Shown: positions 50,001 to 62,240, numbered from the stretch's first letter. The stretch: 64,000 bases of DNA from Ignelater luminosus (GCA_011009095.1 VTPC01091303.1:122227-186226), one strand, 5' to 3'. Numbers and translations are program-made. Notes: generated from the letters alone by a model not told the origin.

Positions 50001-50680
50001 ACGAGTTTGAAAGATGTTGCTGAAGATATAGATGAATTTTTCAGAAAATGTTACCTTATAGAGAAAAACCTGATAAGGTAGTATTTTGTGTAATTTTTTA
50101 TTTAGTAGATGGCTTGTTTATAATGCCTAGAAATTATTTGAGTAATTGTGATTCTACGTTTATAAAATGTTTGACCTAATTTTTATTGTAATTGACGGAA
50201 ATTAGTCTTAGTACTACCGCTGCATACTACATTCTTACATAATTTGCTTTTGTAAAAGCCAGGTCCTGAATTATCAACAACGTTAGAACCCTTTTGTTTT
50301 ACTAAATATGAATTCACAAAATGATATTAGTGATACCTACGCTTTCATCTTTTTAATATATATATACACACCTAATTTTCATTTTAAGCTGAAGAACAAA
50401 ACTTATATTAAACCCATAAAAAACTTATAATTACTGAGGATAGCAAAAAAGCTTTCAAGAGTTTATTGTAGCGTACTTTAATTTCAAACTACATTTTTCT
50501 TTCAATATTCTACCTAATACATTTTATTTCTCGAGAAGGCATCAAAAGATACTTAGTAAATAGACCATTTCAATGCATCCACCAGAAAGCCAAAGAGACG
50601 ACGTAATAATACTACCTCTCTTCGGCTGCATTTCCTTTCTACTTTAATCTTTAACATTTTTTTGCTTTTTATTGTTGCAG
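47073..50680. other. Intron of the PH-domain gene; nothing else seen
   Basis: The intron starts GTGAGT and ends TTGTTGCAG. A short perfect palindrome, GGTATCTACTGTAGATACC, is at 49934-49952 and an (AT)n run at about 50356-50367. No coding or transposon remnant was recognised. Retention of its first bases would add about 34 codons before a stop at 47174-47176. Confidence 0.5.
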
Positions 50681-50797
50681 CAAAGGGACGATTGCCGACA
50701 GATAGCGTTAGCACCAGACAGGATAGCGTGAGACGTCGTGACTGGACGCCTAGGGATGAGGATTGGGAAAATCCTACACTAGACAACAGATTATCCT
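50681..50797 (+). CDS. PH-domain gene, linker exon (39 codons)
   Basis: Acceptor ATTGTTGCAG ends at 50680 and donor CCT|GTAAGT follows 50797. With one base carried from the previous exon it reads PKGRLPTDSVSTRQ and then RRRDWTPRDEDWENP, ending DNRLS. The sequence is polar and charged with no fold signature, as expected for a disordered tail. Length is 117 bases and both flanking introns are in phase 1, so skipping would keep the frame. An antisense open frame at 50553-50786 is its shadow. Confidence 0.8.
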
Positions 50798-51999
50798 GTA
50801 AGTTTTTTCCTTTTTTTTTGGGGCGCGTTTACACAGTGTAGTCGATACAGCTGTTCAATTCCCTGCATAACGATGAAATAAAAAAAAAGATAAAAAAGTA
50901 GACGTTCGATTGGTTTGATAATGAAAAACATGATTAGATTTTCTGGATTAATTGTTACATTAATTATTTATTCGTTTAGATTGAAATTTTCGGCTTGTTC
51001 AATTAATAATGATTAGGTAAACATTATTCAGCAGTAACCGAAATTGAAAGTTGTTGCTTTAATCAGCTTATAGCTGAATATGAAATACTTCTCAGAAGGG
51101 GTTATTTTCTCGATTTTAAAAATAGAAATTTAGAATGAACGATTTTGTTGATTGAAATTGCGGTAATGCTGTTTTGTTTTAAAATCGTATGATTTAATTA
51201 TTTTGATAATTGAATTGTGTTCAATATGTTTTGTAATGAAAATTGCTTATTTTGTCTTTAAATCCAACGGGATTATTTACAAAATGGATTCATGATGTAA
51301 ATAATTAAATAATGGTAAAGTTTCGTATTGTCTCATATAGGAAGACTTCTTAAATGTAAACTACACAAGTTATTCTTCACCGTTAGAATATTGTAAGGAG
51401 GTCTAGAAGTTCTTATATCCATTTGGTTAATAGCAGGATATATCAGCCAAATTATATATGGTGACATTTTGGCATTTGCAAGCAACCCATCAAAAAGTAA
51501 TCAAAGATTTGTCTAGAATAAGCACATGGCGTTTCCTATTGCTGCCCTCCCTTCTTCCAGACAGTTCTTCACTTGACACTTTTAGCCTTGTCCAACCTAA
51601 TCTGTATGTACGGTTTGAATTATGTCAATCAACTGGAGGAGCACACTCACGTTTATCCTTTTAGGCAATGATTGATTGCATGTAACATTATCAACATTGA
51701 TACCATTGCCAAAATATAGGTGTTATGATTTTCTGACATTTTTGACACAATTCTAAAATCCATTGTAACCTCTTAGCTTGCTGATGGTAAATGTAAAGGA
51801 GCATGCCTTTTTTTGGTCATCACAGTTGCATTGTATTGGTCAAATCATTTATAACCAAGATAGAAATGAGAAAATTCTGCTCAGAAAAGACTCCTAGATG
51901 GATTTAATGATTTTTGAATGTGCTAATTTATGTGTTTGTCTTCTACAATGAAAGTGAAGCTATCTAGAAATGAAAATTCAAAGCGTTATCAGTGACAAA
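50798..51999. other. Intron; nothing else seen
   Basis: AT-rich intron sequence. The + strand open frame at 51458-51664 has no acceptor or donor of the right phase that I could defend. Confidence 0.4.
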
Positions 52000-53300
52000 A
52001 GAGATTGGATTCAAGCGCTATACGTCTTGGGAAGAATATTAGGGCGGAAGCAATATAAAGGAAAGGGGAATTGTTTAACCATCAGTGCGAAGAAGATTTA
52101 GAAAAAGGAAAGAAGATGAGGCTACAAATATTAGAAAGATGGAAATAAATACTGCAAACAGGCTAAAAAATTAAACAGCTATGAAGCAAAAGAAAAGGAG
52201 AAACATAAAATGAGAAACTTGAAAAACTTAAAAATTACTATAGAAATACGAAGATCAGAATCTCTTACCAAGGTGCGGAAAAAATAAGTCAATATTATCA
52301 AGTTAAGGCAGTTTACAGATGAACAAGAATTTCTAAAGATGTGTTAGTGAGTTGTTAAAGTAAGAGAAGAAAGGAGAAGAAAAGATCAAAGTGACGACAT
52401 CAACCAACACAAGAAAACGAATAGCAAGGATCTGTACTAGAGGAGGTCATAGAGATTATAGTAGCTTGAAAAATAATAAAAGTGAAGGCAGTGATGATAC
52501 ACTACAATACAGTGATTAGATATGGGCAGAAGAAAAAATGCCCCAAGAATGGGCAGTCCCAATAATAAATATTTCCGATACACAAACGTTATGTAGAAAG
52601 TACTAAACAAGTGTGCAAAAAAGCAAACTAGCAAAAGTCGCAACGAATAATCGGCGAATACCAAGGAGGATTCCAAAGTGAAAGATCAACAACCGATCAA
52701 ATTCTCATTCTGAAAGTTTAACGAATTTCAAAACAATTGCGTACTTTATTTATCGATTATAAACAGGCCTGACACTATACCACAACTACAAGAACTGAAG
52801 GTCTTGAAAGAACTATAAATTCAAAGTAAACTTCTTAGATTAACGCTAATGACATTAGAAAAATCTAAAAAAGATGCCGAAATACATAGATCGGGACTAT
52901 TGTACCATCATCCATGCTTATCATATGCAGATGATGTGGCCTTCTTGACCAGAAGTAGAACCAAATTAAAAAATAAAAACATGATTAACAAGGGTAGCTG
53001 AGAAGATAGGACTAGAATAAATCAGAAAAAGACCAAGTACATACCATGGACAAACAACAAGGAAATGGAAAGAAAAAACCTCTGTGTTGAGAAAAACACT
53101 ACAGTTTAAAGAAGATGAAGAGTTATGTACTCTATCTGGGGGTATGGTTTACGAGAAAACTAAGAAACAAGTAAGAATGGGTCTATGCAATGAACGACTT
53201 GCTAAGATATAAGGCGTCAAGATGTTGTATATGCATGTGAAATGTTAAGAAACAGTTACGTAGGGAGAAGGTTAGACGGGAAAAACAGACAGATCAAAAA
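52000..53300 (+). mobile_element. RTE/CR1-type LINE fossil
   Basis: A long run on the + strand has the layout of a LINE ORF2 from the domain before the reverse transcriptase onwards. Charged lysine-rich sequence (KGKKMRLQILERWK) is near 52110-52145. GEYQGGFQSERSTTDQILIL lies near 52655-52715, then LFIDYKQA near 52745-52770 (the first catalytic Asp block). HRSG-type sequence is around 52890 and the catalytic Y-A-D-D-V-A-F-L-T block at 52925-52955, with KKTKY-type sequence near 53025. YLGVWFTRKLRNK follows near 53128-53167. Stops and frameshifts are frequent, and the segment before YADD is shortened compared with the related piece at 55554-55825. The clade (RTE or CR1-like) is from memory of insect families and is tentative. 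Orientation matches the host gene. Confidence 0.8.
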
Positions 53301-55260
53301 TTATGAGATTTATCTCGTTTGCCAAACTTATATAAGTTGTAATTTTCATCTGCCGGTTCATCCATAGTAAGGCAAACCCAAAGGTCAAAACGTATAGGAA
53401 ATATCTGGTAGCACTGTAAGGTTTGGGGTTGTATAATTAAAATTTCAAGTTTAGGTATATTTGTCTTAAATTTCTCCTGCCCATCTTGATCGATTAACAT
53501 ATTATTATGGTTCTGTTTGATATGATCAGTTCTAACTAGCTTCAATGGTAGGATAGTATTACAGAGAGTTATGTAATGAGTGTCAGACATTTTACAATAA
53601 TTCATTTAAATTCTTTTTGTACACAGCTATCAATATGTACTGACTTTGTTTAAGTTATTACTATTAAGAATGTTTATATACGTATTTCCAAGACATCCCA
53701 AACCTGTTTTTGCATCTCTTTCTCTTTCAACATTTCAATCTTCCATCATGGTGTTTCATTGTTTGCTCAATATGCAATTCCATTATTAAACATAAAACTA
53801 AAATTTAACTCGTTCTAGAAACAACAAGAATAAGAATAAATCATTGTCTTCTTATTGCAGCACAACTAATAATAATTATTACATTTACGAAACTTTACAT
53901 AAAGTTGCAAACTTAACTCTATAAAGGTTAAATTGACTTTTATTATTTTCAGTTAATTCGTGGAGTTACACAATTAAAAGTTTTTTTAGATTCACATTTG
54001 TCTTTCTTGTGTAACGTTTCTAATTAACATTGAAACGCCAAGATAAAACAGTTGTACCCAAATTAGGTAGTACTAGTTAATAGTAAGAGGAGTTCATTGC
54101 AAACTTATTATACAGGTGTGTTTTAATCTTAACATTAATTGAAATCCTAAAAATAGATATTTAATATTATTAAAAGTTGCAGTGTCCTTTCATTTTTCTA
54201 ATATTAGTTACCGCTCCAAATTAAGCAAAGTAAGAATGCATTTTGAATCTTGATATGTTGCGCGCGTATTCGAATTTCTTCTTTATTTATTTATTACTAT
54301 GCGCTCGAAGTCATAACCTAGAAACGCGAAACTTGAATTTCACAACCATGTACGGTATCTGACCACGAATTTTGCGGTTGGATTAACGCGCCATGCTCAT
54401 TGTTAAGTATTAGTAGTTTCTAACAAAAACTTTCTTTTGCGTACAAGATTCTGTCGCGGCTTGTTATGCATGCTTACGTTGTTTAACACAAAAGTACAGA
54501 AGCGTATAGTTTTTTGCAGCTTGCATTATTATATAAAAAAACAACCGTTTAAACTTGGGCATTTCCTTGTGTGCATAGCTGAGATATTATCGGCAATTTT
54601 ATAAAACTGTTTTGTACTTGGAAAACGGTAATCAAGGTAGTCTAAAGCCAACGGTTGTTTTATGGAATATGAACAAATGAATAAGGATAAGATAGTACAT
54701 ACATATGTGTAGTACCGTAAGTATATAATAAATTAATAAGTAAAAAATATGAATTATGTTGGTAAGAGTGTGGAAAGGGGCATTTGCTTCTTTTTTTCCA
54801 ACTGCAGAATTTAATGTCATACATTAGCTTCGGTTATTGACTTGAGTAGTTAAAACACTATTAAATGAAGAGAAATGTTTTTTACTTAAAATTTACACTT
54901 AGTAGGAATGGAATACACCCAATTAGGACAAACCATTTTCTTTAGCTCTTCTAGAAGTTTATTGAAGATAGACTGACCGTCAGTGTTTTTATTGCATTAG
55001 GATCCTACCAGATTTAAAACAGTCAAGTTCAAAATAGAAAGTTTCTTGGGATTTACAACATTTGTGGTTTACAACATCTATGTTTAAAAAGTAACGCTTT
55101 TATACCTTTTGGAATCAGCATTAGTCATTATTATCATTCGTTGTAACTCCCGGTTCTAAAGCAACTAGATTTTGTGATAGAAACTGTCTTCTTTTTCAGC
55201 CATGAACTGAATGTTTTTCTGGGAATGTGATAACGAGCTAAATGACATCAATAGAGAAAA
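53301..55260. other. Intron; no feature seen
   Basis: AT-rich sequence with a CG-richer patch at about 54250-54420 (GTTGCGCGCGTATTCGAAT). The 103-codon minus-strand open frame at 53294-53605 has no family signature. Confidence 0.35.
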
Positions 55261-55553
55261 TTCTGTAGGCCAAACAAAAAAGAATGAAATGAAAACTAAA
55301 TCACAGATTGAACAGAACTGTAGAGAACACATACAGCGTCGTGCAAAGTGTTTTAGGGCTGGTGCTTGTTTTTTTTTCGTTCATGAAAAAGAAATAACGG
55401 TAGAAACAATGCTTTTCATAACCGCAACATATCACCGCGGTTGATGCAGCGATTTCTTTTGATGATCTTTGAATGGTCGTTGGAGCTGTCTGTGATGTTG
55501 GTCACGAATCAGTAACAGATGTGGTGTAGAAAAATGGAAGACATTATCAAATC
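55261..55553 (+). repeat. Direct repeat, copy 1 (293 bases)
   Basis: From TGTAGGCCAAACAAAAAAG to GACATTATCAAATC this matches 55833-56122 with scattered substitutions, for example GAGAACACATACAGCGTCGT in both. The two copies flank the LINE piece at 55554-55825. The open frame at 55211-55444 spans it but is broken in the second copy, so the coding value is doubtful. Confidence 0.8.
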
Positions 55554-55825
55554 TTAGATTAGCGCAAATGACATTAGAAAAATCTAAAAATTAGTAAGAG
55601 TAAATCAACCTAACCTGCCGCCTGCTGTTCAACTTTGCACTGCATTGGGAAAAGTGAAAAAAGATGCCGGAATACATAGATCGGGACTATTGTACCATCA
55701 TCCATGCTTACCATATGCAGATGATGTGGCCTTTTTGACCAGAAGTAGAGCCAAATTATAAAATAAAAATATGATTAACAAGGGTAGCTGAGAAGATAGG
55801 ATTAGAAATAAATCAGAAAAAGACC
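55554..55825 (+). mobile_element. LINE fragment related to 52833-53035
   Basis: Collinear with 52833-53035: TCTTAGATTAGCGCAAATGA against TCTTAGATTAACGCTAATGA at the start, CATAGATCGGGACTATTGTA identical in both, and CAGAAAAAGACCA at the end. It contains an additional 65-base block near 55595-55660 that encodes VRVNQ and ALGKVKKDAGIHRSG, which the longer fossil has lost. The catalytic YADDV block is near 55716-55730. Confidence 0.85.
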
Positions 55826-55832
55826 ATAAGAC

Positions 55833-56122
55833 TCTTGTAGGCCAAATAAAAAATAATGACATGAAAACTAGATTACAGATCGAACAAAACTGTGGAGAAC
55901 ACATACAGCGTCGTACAAGTGTTTTGGGGTTGGTGCTTGTCTTTTTTCCTTCGTGAAAAAGAAATAACGGTAGAAACGATGCTTTTCATAACCGCAACAT
56001 ATCACCGCGGATGATGCAACGATTTTTTTTATGATCTTTGAACGGCCATTGGAGCTGACTGTGATGTTGGTCATGAATCTGTAACAGATGTAATGTAGAA
56101 AAATAGAAGACATCATCAAATC
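55833..56122 (+). repeat. Direct repeat, copy 2 (290 bases)
   Basis: Second copy of the 293-base repeat, same orientation, beginning TGTAGGCCAAATAAAAAATA. Minor insertions and deletions break the frame that is open in copy 1. The minus-strand open frame at 55868-56161 is composed of this repeat and is not called as a gene. Confidence 0.8.
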
Positions 56123-59100
56123 GGATAGCAATAAAAAAAATAAAATTTTAGTTTTCCGCAAATAGTAACGCAGACTTTTCCAGTCTAACTTCTTCTCTGT
56201 CTATACTATATTTCAAAATTTTCTAAAGTCTTCTTAGACCTGTTATTCGAAGGACGTTTTGGGATAATGCTCACCACGGTACTTAGACTTTAATCAAATC
56301 TCTACGTACACTTAAATATTTGGTTTGGTAGAATCAGGCCATATCCCTTGATCTTGGCAATGTATGATGATAAATTAACAACGGCTAATTGTATTAGTTA
56401 TAAGCTTTACTGATTCTCGTGATTCTGGAAACTTAGGAGATGTTTTTTAGAAATACGTAATTTGGAAGCTTAGTTAGCTGGGTTTTGATAAGATTTTGTA
56501 GATTAGACAATGAATGGACAAAGTTGCACAAAACAAACATCCGTTTTTTTCGGGTTTTGTATCTTTTTTTAAATTCTAGAATTCTGAGGTTTTGTTCAAC
56601 TTAAACATACATACTATTATGGTTATTTATTGGTTCATTTTTAAATTTTCTTAGAATCACAATATAATTCTATGAGTACGATTGTAAATGAATCTACTTA
56701 ACACAAAGCTGATTTTAGGCAGTAGTTCGGCTGTGGTTGATTTTTAAGCATTTTACCCAGTGATCTAATTACAGCTACATTTAAAGAGAGTGGTGCTCAA
56801 AGAAAGCTTTTCTTAAATGTCTCAGCGACAATTGAGTAGCAAGAAACTTCCTGTAAGACAGATCAGCGTAACCAAAGCTTTATAAATGTGTATTGGTAGT
56901 GTTTCCTTACATATTATTTTATTGTAAAATAAAGAAGAAAGAAGAACAGTTTTTTGCCATGGCATTGACCTACAACATGTAGTTATAAAGGAAAGCTACT
57001 TTTGCTTATATTTGATTAAATTTTTAGTGTTCTAAGGTTCTTCTTTAAGTTAAGCTAAGCCAGATATTGAAAATCTAGGTGATCAAAACACCTTCTACTG
57101 TTTGGAGATATCTGCAAGCAAACTAGTACAACTGGTACTGAGATTTAGTTCACGTAGATGGGAAGAAAATCAACTACCAAACAGAAAATCGATTTCTAAC
57201 AAAGAAATGAATTGGAAGACATCAGTAGCCTTGCAGACTTTTAAACCAAGTACTCGTACACTTAAAGATGAATACACGTATTAAGAAGAGATACATACAC
57301 ATATGCGTAGTAATCTCGGTCTTCCTTGGACATTTCATCTTTTTATTAACTCTTTCTTATCAAAAGAAACCTTCCATGTTTTAGTATTCTTCCTTTTTCT
57401 CCAATAATTTAAGTTTTACTTCTACGAGATATTTTCTTGTTTTGTCCAAAAAAAATTCCTAAGACCTGACAAAGAAACTATATGCGCATATCCTTTCAGT
57501 GAACTACGGTTTTATTGACTTAAACATAATCCAAGTCAGGTATTGCCTAGAGATGCCAAAACATTTGATCCTCTTTCTAAAAGAAAAAAAGAAAAAATGT
57601 TACAACATGATAACGGTCCTGAGAGAATAATGGTAAACACAGCCTACAGTCGTATTTAAATAACAATAACTTTTAGTAAAATACTCATAGGTGTTAGAGG
57701 CGATCTTTACGATAATTTACGTGACAAATTCCGAGTATAACGTTTTAGCTTGATGAACAAAAAGAAATCGAACATATTCGTATCTTTTATACTAAACTTC
57801 ATTTCAGTTTCCTTCAAAGATTGATTCAAATAATTTTAAAATTGAAATATTTTTTTATACAGTCATTTTATTGTTTTTCTCAGTATTTCGTAATTTTTAT
57901 AAATAATGTTAGCCTTACAATTACATTTTTACGAGATAATAAAATAAAACTAAGAATAGTTTTTATCATCCTGACTCAACTTCCTTTGATTTTTATCCTA
58001 ACATCTTATCATTCAAATTAAATACTGCGTATTGCAAAAGAGTTGCAAGAAAATTAAGAAAAAAAGTAACCATTACTACCCGACCTTCAAGCACCTTTAT
58101 ACAAAGACAACACCAATTAATATTTGTAGTTTTATAAGTGCATACATATAATTTATCGTGTATGACTAATACGTATTGTGCGTATTTAGTATTGTATTTT
58201 GTGTGACAATGCAAGCGTGTTGCATTTTTATTAAAAATTTAAATAGAAACGCCAGACATTATGCACCTTTCTTGAATTATTAATCGGAAATGCAGTCTGT
58301 TGACGCGCTAGATATACACTATCTACTTGAATATGGATATGTGTATTACACGTAATGTTTAGATGTTAGGTAGTTTACAATTTACATACTAATGATACTT
58401 TATTTATAAATAGAAAATCAAGATAAAATTAGATATTGATCTTTTATGACTTTCGAATATTAATTTATGCAAGTATATTGTGATATGCATAGATGATATG
58501 GGAAATGAAATTATTTATCAGAAATTGATGATAATGGCAAACTACATTTTTGGAGTAGAACATAAATAGTAATTATAACATATATTTGGAAATACCAACT
58601 GTATTTCTTAAGCGTCAACTATGTCAGTCATGTAGGTACAAGTATAATGATTCAACTAAAATTGTTGGAATTCAATAATAATGATAAATGATAGAAAGTA
58701 ATTTTCTTGTTATATTTAATGATTTAGTGTATTACGATATTACTGTATTATGATTTTCCAAAGTTCTTTGTTTTGCTGCATTTGTGAAACTGATTAATAC
58801 CAATCAAACTGCAAAACCACAAGAAATTACTAATAATTTGCTTATTCATTAGGTATTTCAATATTCTTTGATTTATACTGTATGTACATTCTGTCATTAC
58901 TTACCAATAATACCTTGCTTTTACTCTTGTATTAATAATTAGCATTTATATTGGTTTTTAATACCTATACAGTCAACATTTATCAATTTTAATAAAACAT
59001 TACTGTCATGTAAAATGTGTGAAAACTGCAAGCTAGACTGAAGGAAAATCATTCTAAACTGTGCCTGCTTTGTAGTGCACTGTATTTTAAACTTTATTTC

Positions 59101-59357
59101 AAAGTTGTTCTTTTGGAACACAACAACAAACCTCCAAAAGTTTTAGAAATGCAAACTATGCAGCAGCATACCAACCAGCTTTAAAGTATAAAACAAACCA
59201 AACTAACCCTTGCTAAAATATGGAAATTTACTGAATAATTTTATTATAGTACATTCAGCTTATAGAAGACATTCTAAGTCTTTAACTAGAAATTTAATCT
59301 ACTACAAGAAAAACTAAAAATTAATAATGTTTACTAATAAAGATATTTTTGTTGCAG
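56123..59357. other. Intron; nothing else seen
   Basis: AT-rich sequence ending in a good acceptor (TTTTTGTTGCAG, 59346-59357). No exon of matching phase or transposon remnant was recognised. Confidence 0.4.
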
Positions 59358-59567
59358 TACTGACTGATATTGACATTAATTCCTACAACGATGACACTTT
59401 AGATGCACCATCAGTTGCATCATACAGAATGAGTGAAGATGTTCTTTGTATACAACCTCCTTCTCTTAGGCCATCTGGATCATTTAGATCTTCTAGAAAC
59501 ACAGGTGCAATTAAGCGACCAACCCCAAATCAGCAGGATACTCAACCACAGCTCATAAAATTTAGAG
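59358..59567 (+). CDS. PH-domain gene, serine/proline-rich exon (70 codons)
   Basis: Acceptor GTTGCAG ends at 59357; donor AGAG|GTTAGT follows 59567. With one carried base the exon reads LTDIDINSYNDDTLDAPS, then YRMSEDVLCIQPPSLRPSGS, FRSSRNTGAIKRPTPNQQ and QLIKFR. The acidic opening followed by a basic, Ser/Pro-rich tract suggests a disordered, possibly phosphorylated tail. No known domain is seen. Like the exon before it, it is a multiple of three bases between phase-1 introns. Confidence 0.85.
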
Positions 59568-59626
59568 GTTAGTAACTAGATTATTCAATAAAACTTTTTA
59601 ATTCTAATTTTTACATTTTATTTCAG

Positions 59627-59700
59627 AGCGTTCATATAGTGACATCCAAAGAGTAGACAGAAGACTATGGCGTCCTCACATGGATAATCGTTTTCAGTAA
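59627..59700 (+). CDS. PH-domain gene, last coding exon
   Basis: After a 59-base intron (GTTAGT to TTTCAG, 59568-59626) this exon completes the carried G to give ERSYSDIQRVDRR then LWRPHMDNRFQ and a TAA at 59698-59700. The 59-base intron is near the small size common in insects. The tryptophan- and arginine-containing C-terminus (RRLWRPHMDNRF) echoes the RRRDWTPRDED and DNRL words of the 50681-50797 exon, so it may be a short repeated motif. Confidence 0.85.
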
Positions 59701-62240
59701 TCTCCATCATATCTGAACTCTAGTCAAATTTGCAGGGTGGTCATGCATAGCAAGATTTTCTTTTTAGAATTTATTATAATATCATATATGTACTAAAATG
59801 ATTTTTTCTGTTTATATTTGAAACATTTTTATCCTTATATAATGTATGTAGTTTATATGTGGTACCTATAGAACCGTTAATATTTAGTCTTCCACACTGC
59901 CTTAATTTTTGTTCAACAACAATAATTAGATAATTCATAAATAGGCGTAAAAGTGAGTGTTGCTATATTTAGTGTCATAAGAATACTCATGAATAAGTAG
60001 ATAGATTCATCATGATAATAAGGATATAAAATGGACATTAAAAAAGGATGTAATATTATTTATTATTATTTATTCTTTTTGTAATGTTCTAAATTGTTTA
60101 GACATTATTTATTTTTTTTTAATTCGTACTGTTTATTGAAGATTTATTAATGTGAATGTTTTAGTAGTGCACACATGATGAATCTTTTTTTTTATATATA
60201 TTTACATTGTGATTGTGCAATTATATTTGTTGCATCGCACCAAAGATGCTTAATATTACATTAAGTTGTTTGAATAATCTTGTGCGAGTTGTCTTTCAAC
60301 TGTTGTAGTGTAAAATATTTATGCATTGTTAGTCTCCTTATACATTTTAAAAAGTCTCTTGACATAAAAATAGTTAATGAAGAAACCAAAAAGAGAGAAA
60401 ATGTTTTTAAAAGTTAATTTGATTGACATTAGTTCTACTCAGATTAGCAAGTAGATGTAATAGAATTAAAATGAAATTATGATGTTATATTTCCCGCTCG
60501 GATTTGATATTTATATAGAGCTTATCGGATGTAAATGATTGATAGTTGAAATGTAATAATTAATTGTTAAACCTGCATGATTGTGAATTCTTGTATTTTC
60601 AAACATTGTTCATTGTGTACCGCTTTATTAAGATTTCCACTTTAATAAAAACAGTTTTTTATGAAATAAGAATGAGTTATGTTTTTGAATCTAATACTTT
60701 TTGTTATCAACATAATGTGCATACCAATATTTCTATAAGATGCAATAATTACCATATAATTTTGCATACTAAATTTTTTAATGCTCAAGAAGTAATCAGG
60801 ATCTTGGAAGATTTTTCTCCAGTGAGTAGCAATAAATATGATATAAATTTATATTTCAGCACATATAAGAGTTCAACAAATGCAAAGCACTTAATACAGC
60901 TAGAAATGTACTCAGATCTTTTGGAAAACAAATATTTAAGAAAGAATGAATTTACATTGTATTTTTTTCACATACTGGTGAAAAGCTCTTTAAGTCCCTA
61001 CTGTTTCCTGATCGTAATAACTCTTAAATTTTAAACTTTAAGCAGTGGACATTAACACTAAAATTCAGAGTGCTAAGATCTTGAAAATCATTAAATTTGG
61101 CAGTCATGTTATTAGATGTGATACTGTCGTACATAACTGTCTGAAGATAATTCCAAAAATTTCTTTTGTGGTGGGAAAATTAAAATACAATTTTAATGTG
61201 AATACTGGAGCCTAGAACTAACAATTAAATTCAATTACTTTAACATTTTTGTTTTATAAAGTAGCTAACTATTGTAAAGAACCTTTAGGTGATAATGTAG
61301 ACTGAATTTTCTAAAAGAATTAATGTAGAAGTAGATTCTCTAAGTCTAGAATTAGTAAGAAATATAGATTACAAATCATAAAAGTAAACAAAGAATTAGT
61401 TACAGAACAACTGTAAAGATTAAGATGATGCACAAAGACAGCAACTATAAAGACATATTCATGGAGCATACCATATACAATAATAAAAATTATATCAAAA
61501 CTAGAGTTTTCAAGACTTTAATTACTTCTGTGTGTCATAGTCACTTTCACTTCTTTTAAGTTTTGTATGTTATTGTACCGTTGCAAGTGAATTACCATTT
61601 AGCAACAGTTTTTTTTTATTACCTATTGTTTAAAACCGAATAGAAATGGTTGAAAAAGTTTTAGTTTTTTGAGAAATTGGTAATACATTTTTATTAATTT
61701 TATCTGGAAGTTAGATTCTCACAGATTCTATTAAAGGAGTTAGAAATCATTACCTGAACGAGATAAGAAACTAGAACAGCACCTCGAATGAACATCTTAA
61801 AACACCTAGAGGCATGTAACAAAACAGAATAGAAGAATAACATCAGATTTGCAGTCTTTTCTAGTATCTAATAGATTATTATTACATTACTTTCTTTTTC
61901 ATTTTGTGTTTATCATTTGTATAGTCCATAACTCATATGCAACATAAATTATGCTGTTGATTTTTTTTATTGAACATTTTGACATGTTAATGATGTGAAT
62001 GATTACCATAAAGATAAAAAAAGTCAATTTAATGTTATTGACATTTCTATAAATGAGATGCAGGCTAGGTACTTATTAAGTAAGTATATTGTTAACAATA
62101 ATTTATTGAAGATATTTAAATGACGAGTTATGATGTAATACTACTATTTCTCATTATTGTTTCTAAAAATGTATTTCATAAAAATGTATATTCAATGTCT
62201 TGTTTGGTATTACTTAAATAAAAGACTTAGAAAACACTGT
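59701..62240 (+). other. Probable 3' UTR of the PH-domain gene
   Basis: Sequence after the stop is T-rich with ATTTATT elements near 60056-60075 and several AATAAA words (for example about 60643 and 60831). No intron or new gene is evident. A + strand open frame of 156 codons (60564-61034) lies here; it is Phe/Ile/Tyr-rich, typical of AT-rich chance frames, though its length is notable. The end was placed at the last plausible polyadenylation signal and is a guess. Confidence 0.35.
62217..62222 (+). terminator. Candidate polyadenylation signal AATAAA
   Basis: AATAAA within TACTTAAATAAAAGACTT, 2.5 kb after the stop codon. Earlier AATAAA words in the same region could be used instead. Confidence 0.3.

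Larger units (their letters stand above)
6261..62240 (+). other. Gene span: PH-domain protein gene (model)
   Basis: Proposed extent of the single gene in the window, from the candidate first exon to the last plausible polyadenylation signal. Coding parts are 6320-6391 (tentative), 46619-47072, 50681-50797, 59358-59567 and 59627-59700. Together they encode 308 aa, or 284 aa without the tentative exon. The two central exons (117 and 210 bases) are both multiples of three and flanked by phase-1 introns. Further small exons in the long introns cannot be ruled out. The last four exons are firm; the 5' end and the 3' end are inferred. Confidence 0.5.

Noticed and set aside
50553..50786. 77-codon minus-strand open frame
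   Set aside because: Antisense to the exon at 50681-50797.
53294..53605. 103-codon minus-strand open frame
   Set aside because: Lies at the decayed tail of a LINE fossil and beyond, with no recognisable motif or splice context.
55868..56161. 97-codon minus-strand open frame
   Set aside because: Built from the direct repeat; the equivalent region of the other copy is not open in this frame over the same length.
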